Source: a bacterium
Lineage (GTDB): Bacteria > Patescibacteriota > UBA1384 > XYA2-FULL-43-10 > 1-14-0-10-43-13
DNA length: 18,382 nt
Direction of reading: 5' to 3'
Assembly (NCBI GenBank): GCA_030649445.1
Contig: JAUSKR010000048.1
Location: forward strand, 1-18,382
The position numbers and the translations under genes were made by a program. This document shows, one piece after another, positions 13,146 to 18,382 of the stretch. The notes under the pieces are model-generated. The model saw only the letters and a list, made by a program, of their open reading frames with translations. It was not told where the DNA came from and did not search any database. The first letter of the stretch is position 1. Each line of letters opens with the position of its first letter.

Positions 13146-13601
13146 GTGAGCGAAGACAAGAAAACGACGCACATCCCGATCGAGCTCCGCCTCGCGGAGA
13201 GCGAGGACAAAACTCGGATCGAGGTGACCATTCGCATCTACCTGCCCCCCGAGGGTTGGTCTAGGTGGGACCCTAATGCAAGACAACGATCGGACATGGA
13301 GTTCTTCGAACGAACCATGACTGCTGAAGTGTACCAGCCGAGCACCTTCATTTACGGCGATTGGCACATTCCTCAATTCAGGCTTCGGTACACCCGCTTT
13401 ATCGGTCGCGGCAGTAATAAGCAGCGGATCGAATTCGTGCGAAGTCTCGGGGCACGACCAGAACGTGCCGCACAAATCTTCCGCGATGAAGTGGTTCGCC
13501 CCGAGGCTAGGAAATGGGTGCAACAGATCGGGCGGTTTCAGAAGTACGAGCACTTTGAGTTCATAGTTCCCGACTCGTGGACTGTAGATCGCAAAGTATA
13601 A
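13146..13601 (+). CDS. G+C-rich protein of unknown function (151 aa)
   Basis: I do not recognise this protein. It starts at GTG (GAGGAG eight bases upstream). The N-terminal half suggests beta strands (HIPIELRLAES, RIEVTIRIYLP), followed by a Trp/Arg/Phe-rich middle (IYGDWHIPQFRLRYTRF) and a probable helix (ARPERAAQIFRDEVVRPEA). There are no cysteines, signal peptide or membrane segment. G/C fills 37 of 60 bases at 13141-13200, well above the adjacent ispH leader. A G+C-rich hairpin begins seven bases after the stop. An antisense frame of similar length exists (13080-13619) but has no ribosome site and begins inside the hairpin, so the plus frame is preferred. It has the same self-contained layout as the 97-residue and lipoprotein genes. 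Confidence 0.72.
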   Translation: MSEDKKTTHIPIELRLAESEDKTRIEVTIRIYLPPEGWSRWDPNARQRSDMEFFERTMTAEVYQPSTFIYGDWHIPQFRLRYTRFIGRGSNKQRIEFVRSLGARPERAAQIFRDEVVRPEARKWVQQIGRFQKYEHFEFIVPDSWTVDRKV

Positions 13602-13608
13602 CTTTCCG

Positions 13609-13650
13609 ATGGGCGCCAAGTCAAGCTTTTCAAAGTGACATGGCGCCCAT
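13609..13650 (+). terminator. Long hairpin after the 151-residue gene
   Basis: ATGGGCGCCA (13609-13618) pairs perfectly with TGGCGCCCAT (13641-13650). After one mismatch the stem continues with GTCA / TGAC and an inner CTTT / AAAG. It is followed by TTAGTGTTTTC, a weak T-run. Probably the terminator of the preceding gene, and a barrier before ileS. Confidence 0.7.
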
Positions 13651-13660
13651 TAGTGTTTTC

Positions 13661-13689
13661 TTGAACAACTTCCTTCATCGTGATATTAT
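13661..13689 (+). promoter_or_regulatory. Likely ileS promoter
   Basis: TTGAAC (13661-13666), a 17-base spacer and TATTAT (13684-13689). It would start transcription near 13696 and give a leader of about 66 bases, most of whose second half is the period-7/8 CTAAT array. It follows directly on the preceding hairpin. Confidence 0.55.
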
Positions 13690-13727
13690 TTTGACTGATA
13701 GTTTGTTTTTTATTGTTCCCGCGTCCC

Positions 13728-13761
13728 CTAACTACTAATCTACTAATTGCTAATCTACTAT
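13728..13761 (+). repeat. CTAAT period-7/8 array abutting the ileS start codon
   Basis: Units beginning CTAA (or CTAT) recur at 13728, 13735, 13743, 13750 and 13758, spacing 7, 8, 7, 8, and run into the ATG at 13762. No Shine-Dalgarno sequence is present in or around the array, so ileS is translated from an unstructured, repeat-derived leader. Confidence 0.75.
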
Positions 13762-16700
13762 ATGTCGTTCAAAGAAATTGATTCAAAAATGGACTTGCCC
13801 AAGGTCGAGACTGATGTTCTCGCTTTTTGGGATGCCAATAAAACTTTCGAGAAATCGCTCGAGCAGACGAAAGATAAACCGCGCTATAGTTTTTACGACG
13901 GGCCGCCTTTTGCCACCGGCACGCCGCACTACGGCCATATCGTCGCCAGCACGATGAAAGATGTCGTGCCGCGATATTGGACGATGAAGGGCTATCACGT
14001 CCCACGCGTTTGGGGCTGGGATTGCCACGGCTTGCCGATCGAAAACATCGCCGAAAAAGAGCTTGGTATCAAACAAAAAAAAGATATCGAGGCGCTTGGC
14101 GTCAAGAAATTTAACGACGCCTGCCGCTCCAAAGTTTTGGAATACACGGCCGAATGGAAAAGTGTCATCCACCGGCTCGGCCGCTGGGCTGATATGGATC
14201 ATGCTTACAAGACGATGGATCTGTCCTATATGGAATCGGTCTGGTGGGTTTTCAAACAACTTTGGGATCGCGATTTGATTTATGAAAGCTACCGCTCGAT
14301 GCATATCTGCCCGCGTTGCGAGACGACGCTGTCACAGTCTGAGGTTGCCGAGGGCTACCGCGATGTCAAGGATTTATCAGTCGTCGTCGAAATGAAGTTG
14401 GTCGACGAGCCAGACACTTCGGTTTTGGCTTGGACCACAACACCATGGACATTGATCGGCAATGTCGCGCTCGCCATTGGACTGGACATTGATTATGTCA
14501 AGGTTAAGTGTCATTCTGAACGAAGTGAAGAATCTCAGAGATCCTTCGCTAACACTCAGGATGACAAGTGCTACATCGTCGCAAAAGACAGGGTGAAGGA
14601 AGTTTTCAAAGACCAGCCCTACGAAATTGCTGAGGAATTGAAGGGCACTGATTTAGTCGGCAAAAGTTACAAACCCTTATTCGACTATTATTCCCAAAAC
14701 CCCAATCTCCCCAATCACCCCAACGGTTGGAAAATCTACCCTGCCGATTTCGTCGTCACCGAAGAAGGCACCGGCATCGTTCACGTCGCGCCGGCTTTTG
14801 GTGAAGAAGATATGAATCTCGGCAAAGAGAAAAACCTGCCTTTCATCCAGCACATCGGTATGGATGGAATTATCAAGCCAGAAGCAACGGATTTTGCCGG
14901 TATGCATGTCAAGCCGATCGACGATGTTCAGAAAACCGATGTTGAAATTATTAAATATTTGGCGGCAAAGGATTTGCTTTTCTCAAAAGAAAAATATGAG
15001 CACTCATATCCTCACTGCTGGCGCTGTGACACTCCCCTGCTCAACTACGCTACGACCTCGTGGTTTGTAAATATTACGAAAATCAAAAGTGAAGCCCTTG
15101 AATTGGCTAAGAAAATTAACTGGTCGCCGAAGCATATCAAGCAAGGCCGTTTCGGCAACTGGCTCGAGGGCGCCCGCGATTGGTCCATCTCCCGCCAACG
15201 CTATTGGGCCTCGGCTATTCCGATCTGGAAATGCGACAAATGTGGTGAGCTAAAAGTGGTTGGCTCGGTTGAAGAACTTAGAAAAAACTCTAAACAAAAA
15301 ATTACTAAGATTTTATTTGTTCGCCATGGTGAAAGCGAAAAAAACGTTCTTGGAGTCAAATCAAACACACTGGATCGTTATCCTTTGACCGAATTGGGTC
15401 GTATTCAGGCTTTAAGTGCCGCCGACAAGTTGTCGGACAATATTGATATTATCATCAGCTCGCCGGTACTGAGAACCAAAGAGACGGCAGAAATTCTGAG
15501 TCAAAAAATTGGCATCAAAGTAATTTTTGATGACTTGATTTCAGAATATTCATACGGCAACTGGAATGATAAAACAGATGCCGAATTATTATCGACAGAT
15601 GATGATTATCAATCATACAAAAAGTTGACAAGTCCGGAGGATAGGTTCCATTTTCGTTTCGGAAAAACCGGCGAAACCAGACATGAAATCACTCAGAGAG
15701 TCGGAAAATTTCTAGACAAAATTACTAAGGAATACGCCGGTAAAACTATCGCAGTGGTAAGCCATGGCGGAATTAATGCTGCAATCAAAAAAACATTGAA
15801 CAATTGTAGCTTTGAGGAATATTTTCGTAAAGAACAAATTGATCACGAAACGATTGAGGAATTTTATCTAAAAGATGATGGAACGACCTTTGATCTGCAC
15901 AAAGATGAAGTCGATGATATTGTTTTCGATTGTACTAAATGTGACGGAAAGATGACCAGAATTCCTGATGTCATTGATTGTTGGTTTGAATCCGGCTCGA
16001 TGCCGTACGCTCAGGCGCATTATCCGTTTGAAAATAAGGAGGAAAGCGAAAAAACCTTTCCGGCTGAATTCATCGCCGAGGGCGTCGACCAAACCCGAGC
16101 TTGGTTTTATTATCTTCACACCATCGCGACGGCAATCCGCTCCGATGTCGCTTTCAAAAATGTTATCGTCAACGGTATCGTTCTGGCAGAAGACGGCAAG
16201 AAGATGAGCAAACGGCTCCAAAATTATCCGGATCCGATGGTGATGTTCGACAAATACGGCGCCGATGTTTTGCGCCTGTATCTTTTGACCTCGCCGGTAA
16301 TGCAAGCAGAAAATATTAACTTTGCTGAAAAAGATCTCGCCGAAATCCAGCGCGGCCTTTTCCGGATGCTCTGGAATTCTTATTCATTCTTTGTCCTCTA
16401 CGCCAATATCGACAAGTGGGACAAAAGTCAAAAGACTAAAGACGAAAGCCAAAAACAAAATGTTTTAGACAGGTGGATATTATCGGAATTAAATAGCTTA
16501 ATACTTGAAGTCAATGAAAGTATGACGAAGTATGAACTAACGAAAGCGGCGCGGCTATTTGGCCCGTTTGTTGATAATCTTTCAAACTGGTACATCCGCC
16601 GTTGCCGCAAACGTTTTTGGAAAACGGAAAACAACGAAGATAAAAATGCGGCTTATCATACTTTGTATGAAGTTTTAGTCACATTGGCAAAATTAATGGC

Positions 16701-17322
16701 GCCATTTACACCGTTTTTGGCCGAAGACATTTACAGAAATTTAACCGGTGAAGAATCGGTTCATCTTGTTAAATATCCGGAAGTTAATAAGGAATTAATT
16801 GATAAAAACCTAGTTACCGATATGGCTGAGGCACGAAAAATCATTGAACTTGGTTTAGCCGCCCGCGCTGAAGCCAAAATTAAAGTCCGCCAGCCGCTCC
16901 TGTCAATTCGTTATCACGGCAAACAACTCGACCAATATTTGGAGGCAATGATCGCTGATGAATTAAACTTGCGGTCAATTATGTTTACGGAAGGCGATGC
17001 CAATAAGATTGAACTCGATACCGAAATTTCCGAGGAATTAAAACTCGAGGGCTTTGCCCGTGAAATCATCCGCAATATTCAAACGCTCCGCAAAGATTCC
17101 AATTTCAAAGTCGAAGATCGCATCACACTTTACTACAAAACTGATTCCGAGCTACTAAATGAATCGATCGAAAAGTATCACGACTTAATAGTCCACGAGG
17201 TTTTGGCCACATCTTGTCATTCTGATCCGCCAGCCGGCGGAGAAGAATCTCAGAAGCCCGAGGGAGAGGGTGAATTCAAAATTGATGATGAAAATATCTG
17301 GATCGGAATTACTAGAAAATAA
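13762..17322 (+). CDS. ileS: Isoleucyl-tRNA synthetase (type 2) with an inserted histidine-phosphatase domain
   Basis: Charges tRNA-Ile. At 1186 residues it is longer than usual type 2 enzymes (about 1050). Seen: class I signature HYGH (56-59) in PPFATGTPHYGH, WTTTPWTL of the editing domain, ENIAEKELG, CWRCDTPLLNYATTSWF (type 2/eukaryal-like), SISRQRYWASAIPIW, DCWFESGSMPYAQ, KMSKR (814-818), and the anticodon domain (YIRRCRKRFWK). A zinc knuckle is split: CDKC (491, 494) and CTKC (724, 727) flank about 200 residues of a histidine phosphatase (about 512-710). Repeat-derived segments lie at 250-269 (HSERSEES), near 313-321 (PNLPNHPNG), 888-899 and 1152-1166. I start at MSFKEID (ATG 13762); no ribosome site is visible. 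Stop TAA. Mupirocin insensitivity is a known trait of the type, not tested here. Confidence 0.96.
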   Translation: MSFKEIDSKMDLPKVETDVLAFWDANKTFEKSLEQTKDKPRYSFYDGPPFATGTPHYGHIVASTMKDVVPRYWTMKGYHVPRVWGWDCHGLPIENIAEKELGIKQKKDIEALGVKKFNDACRSKVLEYTAEWKSVIHRLGRWADMDHAYKTMDLSYMESVWWVFKQLWDRDLIYESYRSMHICPRCETTLSQSEVAEGYRDVKDLSVVVEMKLVDEPDTSVLAWTTTPWTLIGNVALAIGLDIDYVKVKCHSERSEESQRSFANTQDDKCYIVAKDRVKEVFKDQPYEIAEELKGTDLVGKSYKPLFDYYSQNPNLPNHPNGWKIYPADFVVTEEGTGIVHVAPAFGEEDMNLGKEKNLPFIQHIGMDGIIKPEATDFAGMHVKPIDDVQKTDVEIIKYLAAKDLLFSKEKYEHSYPHCWRCDTPLLNYATTSWFVNITKIKSEALELAKKINWSPKHIKQGRFGNWLEGARDWSISRQRYWASAIPIWKCDKCGELKVVGSVEELRKNSKQKITKILFVRHGESEKNVLGVKSNTLDRYPLTELGRIQALSAADKLSDNIDIIISSPVLRTKETAEILSQKIGIKVIFDDLISEYSYGNWNDKTDAELLSTDDDYQSYKKLTSPEDRFHFRFGKTGETRHEITQRVGKFLDKITKEYAGKTIAVVSHGGINAAIKKTLNNCSFEEYFRKEQIDHETIEEFYLKDDGTTFDLHKDEVDDIVFDCTKCDGKMTRIPDVIDCWFESGSMPYAQAHYPFENKEESEKTFPAEFIAEGVDQTRAWFYYLHTIATAIRSDVAFKNVIVNGIVLAEDGKKMSKRLQNYPDPMVMFDKYGADVLRLYLLTSPVMQAENINFAEKDLAEIQRGLFRMLWNSYSFFVLYANIDKWDKSQKTKDESQKQNVLDRWILSELNSLILEVNESMTKYELTKAARLFGPFVDNLSNWYIRRCRKRFWKTENNEDKNAAYHTLYEVLVTLAKLMAPFTPFLAEDIYRNLTGEESVHLVKYPEVNKELIDKNLVTDMAEARKIIELGLAARAEAKIKVRQPLLSIRYHGKQLDQYLEAMIADELNLRSIMFTEGDANKIELDTEISEELKLEGFAREIIRNIQTLRKDSNFKVEDRITLYYKTDSELLNESIEKYHDLIVHEVLATSCHSDPPAGGEESQKPEGEGEFKIDDENIWIGITRK
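14509..14566 (+). repeat. Palindromic interspersed repeat inside ileS, editing domain
   Basis: 58 bases with ends TGTCATTCTGA and TCAGGATGACA (one mismatch) and inner complementary words (GTGAAGAATCT; AGATCCTTCGC). It is translated as HSERSEES...TQDD. The word AAGTG occurs at 14506-14510 and again at 14566-14570, exactly 60 bases (20 codons) apart. Removing one period rejoins YVKVKC to YIVAK, as in uninterrupted IleRS proteins. Confidence 0.9.
14700..14726 (+). repeat. Three 9-base units inside ileS
   Basis: CCCCAATCT, CCCCAATCA and CCCCAACGG in tandem encode PNL-PNH-PNG-type triplets in the loop before the conserved WKIYPADFV. The protein is not obviously longer here than relatives, so the repeat may have replaced rather than added sequence. 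Confidence 0.55.
15298..15891 (+). other. Histidine phosphatase (phosphoglycerate-mutase-like) domain inside IleRS
   Basis: Residues about 513-710 of IleRS form a full branch of the histidine phosphatase superfamily. Present are the phospho-accepting motif FVRHGESEKN (Arg521, His522), LTELGRIQA, SSPVLRTKETAE (Arg571), the acid ISEYSYGNW (Glu595) and the second histidine VVSHGG (His668). All residues needed for catalysis are there, so the domain is predicted to be active. It lies between the two CxxC halves of a zinc knuckle, so can fold as an outward-projecting module. It is more A+T-rich than the host gene: 20 of 60 bases are G/C at 15301-15360, 35 of 60 at 13921-13980. The substrate is unknown. 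Confidence 0.93.
16423..16457 (+). repeat. Degenerate period-7 array inside ileS
   Basis: Five 7-base units of the AAAAGAC / TAAAGAC type, each with one to three substitutions, encode SQKTKDESQK between the catalytic and anticodon-binding parts of IleRS (about residues 888-899). The total is 35 bases, so flanking bases must make up the frame. The unit matches that in the acidic insertion of GyrB. Confidence 0.6.
17215..17259 (+). repeat. Rearranged palindromic repeat near the ileS 3' end
   Basis: Begins TGTCATTCTGA like the copy at 14509 and shares GAAGAATCTCAGA with it. In place of the ACGAAGT that separates these in the other copy it has TCCGCCAGCCGGCGGA, a hairpin of its own (CCGCC / GGCGG, loop AGCC). 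It is translated as HSDPPAGGEESQ in the last 40 residues of IleRS; the far half of the palindrome is missing. Confidence 0.8.
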
Positions 17323-17347
17323 TTTTTAAAGTGTTCTAATTTTTAGA

Positions 17348-17379
17348 GCAGGTGGCGGACGCGGTGCGCCGCCACCTGC
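17348..17379 (-). terminator. Perfect 11-bp hairpin after the lipoprotein gene
   Basis: GCAGGTGGCGG (17348-17358) and CCGCCACCTGC (17369-17379) with a 10-base loop, 25 bases after the lipoprotein stop codon and 25 after the ileS stop on the other strand. There is no strong T-run on either side, so it may be a weak or two-way terminator. Its 9-base core is shared with the hairpin at 18070-18102. Confidence 0.6.
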
Positions 17380-17404
17380 ATGTCTGAACCGATCGGGAAC
17401 CGCC

Positions 17405-17962
17405 TCAGCGGAGCAACGCCTGAATCGCTTGAAGACGTGACAACAACAGCGTCATGCCCGTTCGCCCGCGTTGAGCATTCACGCAGTTGATGTAGATGCT
17501 CACCTTGGTCGGATCATCATAGGCAATGACGCCGGGATTGTTCACCATGTCCACCATGACGAACTCTCCTGTTGACTGTCGTTGCAAGAACAGGTTGCTC
17601 CCGCCGAGAAACTCCGCCTCTCCGTCAAGCCTGTTGTTGTGGTTGAGGTCATTGTAGGCGACTAACGCCCACAGATTCTCACCCGCAGATCGCGGCCACG
17701 GACAAGTCCATGGCTCATCCTGCCAACCCGACGGAGACCGAGCCAAGCTACCGCTGGTGTCCGTCAGTAGCTCTGACGAGCTGTCCTGCATGTAACAGGT
17801 CGCCACACGACCGGCGGTCGTCGCGGCGTTGACATTGGCCAGTCCACGCAGGACCCTATTGTCACCCCCGCCCTTTCCGCCGCCACTGCAGGCGACGAGC
17901 ATGCCGCCCAGCAGGACGGTGATGACCACAACCAGAACCAGCGCGAACAGTGAACGTCGCAT
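17405..17962 (-). CDS. G+C-rich lipoprotein with an EF-hand-like loop
   Basis: A 185-residue predicted lipoprotein: basic N-terminus MRRSLFA, hydrophobic stretch, lipobox LVAC with Gly/Ser/Lys-rich residues after the modified cysteine, so it is anchored outside the cell membrane. The mature part has a calcium-loop-like segment DLNHNNRLDGEAE (acidic/Asn residues at positions 1, 3, 5, 9 and 12), as in dockerin-type and EF-hand loops, plus three more cysteines (ATCYM, WTCPW, INCVN). I know no family for it. The ATG at 17962 has AAGGAGAG five bases upstream; an upstream frame to 18019 lacks support. G/C is 39 of 60 bases at 17881-17940, far above neighbouring core genes. It has its own promoter and flanking hairpins. 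Function unknown. Confidence 0.82.
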   Translation of the reverse strand: MRRSLFALVLVVVITVLLGGMLVACSGGGKGGGDNRVLRGLANVNAATTAGRVATCYMQDSSSELLTDTSGSLARSPSGWQDEPWTCPWPRSAGENLWALVAYNDLNHNNRLDGEAEFLGGSNLFLQRQSTGEFVMVDMVNNPGVIAYDDPTKVSIYINCVNAQRGRTGMTLLLSRLQAIQALLR

Positions 17963-18030
17963 TGTCTCTCTCCTTGAGTCCTTGGTTTGGCATCGCTCAT
18001 CAGCGAAGTTCTCCCCCAAAAACTAACCAC

Positions 18031-18059
18031 AGTATAACATTTATTGTTTCGAAATGCAA
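18031..18059 (-). promoter_or_regulatory. Likely lipoprotein promoter
   Basis: On the minus strand, TTGCAT (18054-18059), a 17-base spacer and TATACT (18031-18036), about 68 bases upstream of the start codon. It lies directly downstream of the 14-bp hairpin, so the lipoprotein gene appears insulated from the upstream gene. Confidence 0.6.
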
Positions 18060-18069
18060 AATTACATCC

Positions 18070-18102
18070 AACCCACCGCCACCTCGTAGGTGGCGGTGGG
18101 TT
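18070..18102. terminator. Perfect 14-bp hairpin upstream of the lipoprotein unit
   Basis: AACCCACCGCCACC (18070-18083), loop TCGTA, GGTGGCGGTGGGTT (18089-18102). It stands between the polyprenyl synthase stop and the lipoprotein promoter, both on the minus strand, and may terminate the former, though no T-run follows. It shares the word AGGTGGCGG / CCGCCACCT with the hairpin on the other side of the lipoprotein gene. Confidence 0.55.
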
Positions 18103-18185
18103 GAGCTAAGCCGATACAATAACAACATTATTTCTTCAGTGTTAGAAGATTTTTGACCAGAGTTTTATTGAACCAAAAGGAAGGA

Positions 18186-18382
18186 CTAATACTCTCGCGC
18201 GATTATATATTCGGCTATGTCGATCAAAAAATCTTTGCCTTCGTCTTCTAAACTTAACTTTCGGATTGCCGCGATCGATTTTTGAGCCAGTTCAAGCGCC
18301 AGCTTTTTTGATTTTTCCAGCACGCCGGTTTCTTCAACGACTTTTCTGACAGCTTTCAAGGCGCCGATCGTCACCCTCTTGT
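18186..18382 (-). CDS. Polyprenyl diphosphate synthase, C-terminal fragment
   Basis: The last 65 residues of a protein entering from the right edge, reading KRVTIGALKAVRKVVEETG and ending FLIDIAEYIIAREY. The pattern of a helix ending in EETG, a Leu/Ala-rich helix (ALELAQKSIAAIRKL), a short linker and a closing helix with AEYIIAREY fits the C-terminus of trans-prenyltransferases (geranylgeranyl or longer-chain synthases). Those enzymes condense IPP with allylic diphosphates. The Asp-rich catalytic motifs lie outside the window, so the call rests on a short and variable region. The presence of ispG and ispH nearby supports it. Stop TAG. Confidence 0.65.
   Translation of the reverse strand, partial: KRVTIGALKAVRKVVEETGVLEKSKKLALELAQKSIAAIRKLSLEDEGKDFLIDIAEYIIAREY

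Noticed and set aside
12986..13237. N-terminal extension of IspH to 13237
   Set aside because: It covers the period-7 array, the double hairpin and the divergent promoter region; IspH proteins begin at MKVIL.
13080..13619. Antisense 179-residue frame opposite the 151-residue gene
   Set aside because: It starts inside the terminator hairpin, lacks a ribosome site and extends across the promoter region. The plus-strand frame has GAGGAG, GTG and a terminator.
15298..15891. Intein in IleRS
   Set aside because: The insert shows no Cys/Ser splice start, no terminal His-Asn and no intein blocks; its motifs are those of a histidine phosphatase.
1..18382. UGA read as glycine, as in Gracilibacteria and Absconditabacteria
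   Set aside because: valS, ispG, the sugar transferase and others end in TGA at family-typical positions and no conserved protein contains an in-frame TGA.
1..18382. tRNA or rRNA genes
   Set aside because: I looked for the conserved T-loop and cloverleaf arms on both strands and saw none.

Overview
The window most resembles a chromosomal segment from an uncultivated Candidate Phyla Radiation (Patescibacteria) bacterium or a close relative. This is inferred from the mix of an archaeal/eukaryotic-type (type 2) IleRS, a short ValRS, a 48-residue two-CxxC protein of the DUF5679 type, VKOR-type thioredoxin domains without VKOR, and dense interspersed repeats. No rRNA or tRNA gene is present, so the lineage cannot be fixed. 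Several genes end in TAG or TGA, which points to the standard code.

Layout. 1-5570, minus strand: gyrB, running off the left edge with an in-frame TAG at its last visible part, behind a surface cluster of polyprenyl-phosphate sugar transferase, glycosyltransferase and a membrane-anchored bactofilin-like beta-helix protein. 5600-6140: the DUF5679-type gene and a repeat-rich, A+T-rich spacer. 6144-10161, minus strand: valS followed by a membrane-anchored protein of unknown function and two tandem anchored thioredoxin-fold proteins, one of which has lost its CxxC. 10260-10730: a G+C-rich single-gene unit of 97 residues. 10856-12985: ispG (plus) and ispH (minus), convergent, the last two enzymes of the MEP isoprenoid pathway. 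13084-13650: a second G+C-rich unit of 151 residues. 13661-17322: a 1186-residue IleRS. 17348-18102: a third G+C-rich unit, encoding a lipoprotein. 18186 to the end: the C-terminus of a probable polyprenyl diphosphate synthase, a consumer of IspG/IspH products.

Two features stand out. First, IleRS carries a complete histidine-phosphatase (phosphoglycerate-mutase-like) domain of about 200 residues inserted between the two halves of a zinc knuckle, with its catalytic His, Arg and Glu residues present. Second, several families of short repeats (period-7 tandem arrays, hairpin pairs and a palindromic element ending in TGTCATTCTGA) lie between genes and also in frame inside housekeeping genes: valS, ileS, ispH and probably gyrB. 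ValRS and IleRS are both interrupted in the same region, between the ISRQ motif and the D-T/C-WF-S-G motif. In the ispH leader a 30-base double hairpin splits a period-7 array so cleanly that removing it restores the array.

The three G+C-rich genes differ from their neighbours. Each has a strong Shine-Dalgarno sequence, a plausible promoter of its own and a hairpin just after the stop codon, whereas ispG and ileS have no visible Shine-Dalgarno sequence and ispH only a weak one. They look like independently transcribed, probably acquired, single-gene cassettes of unknown function. All promoter calls are from reading by eye and are tentative.
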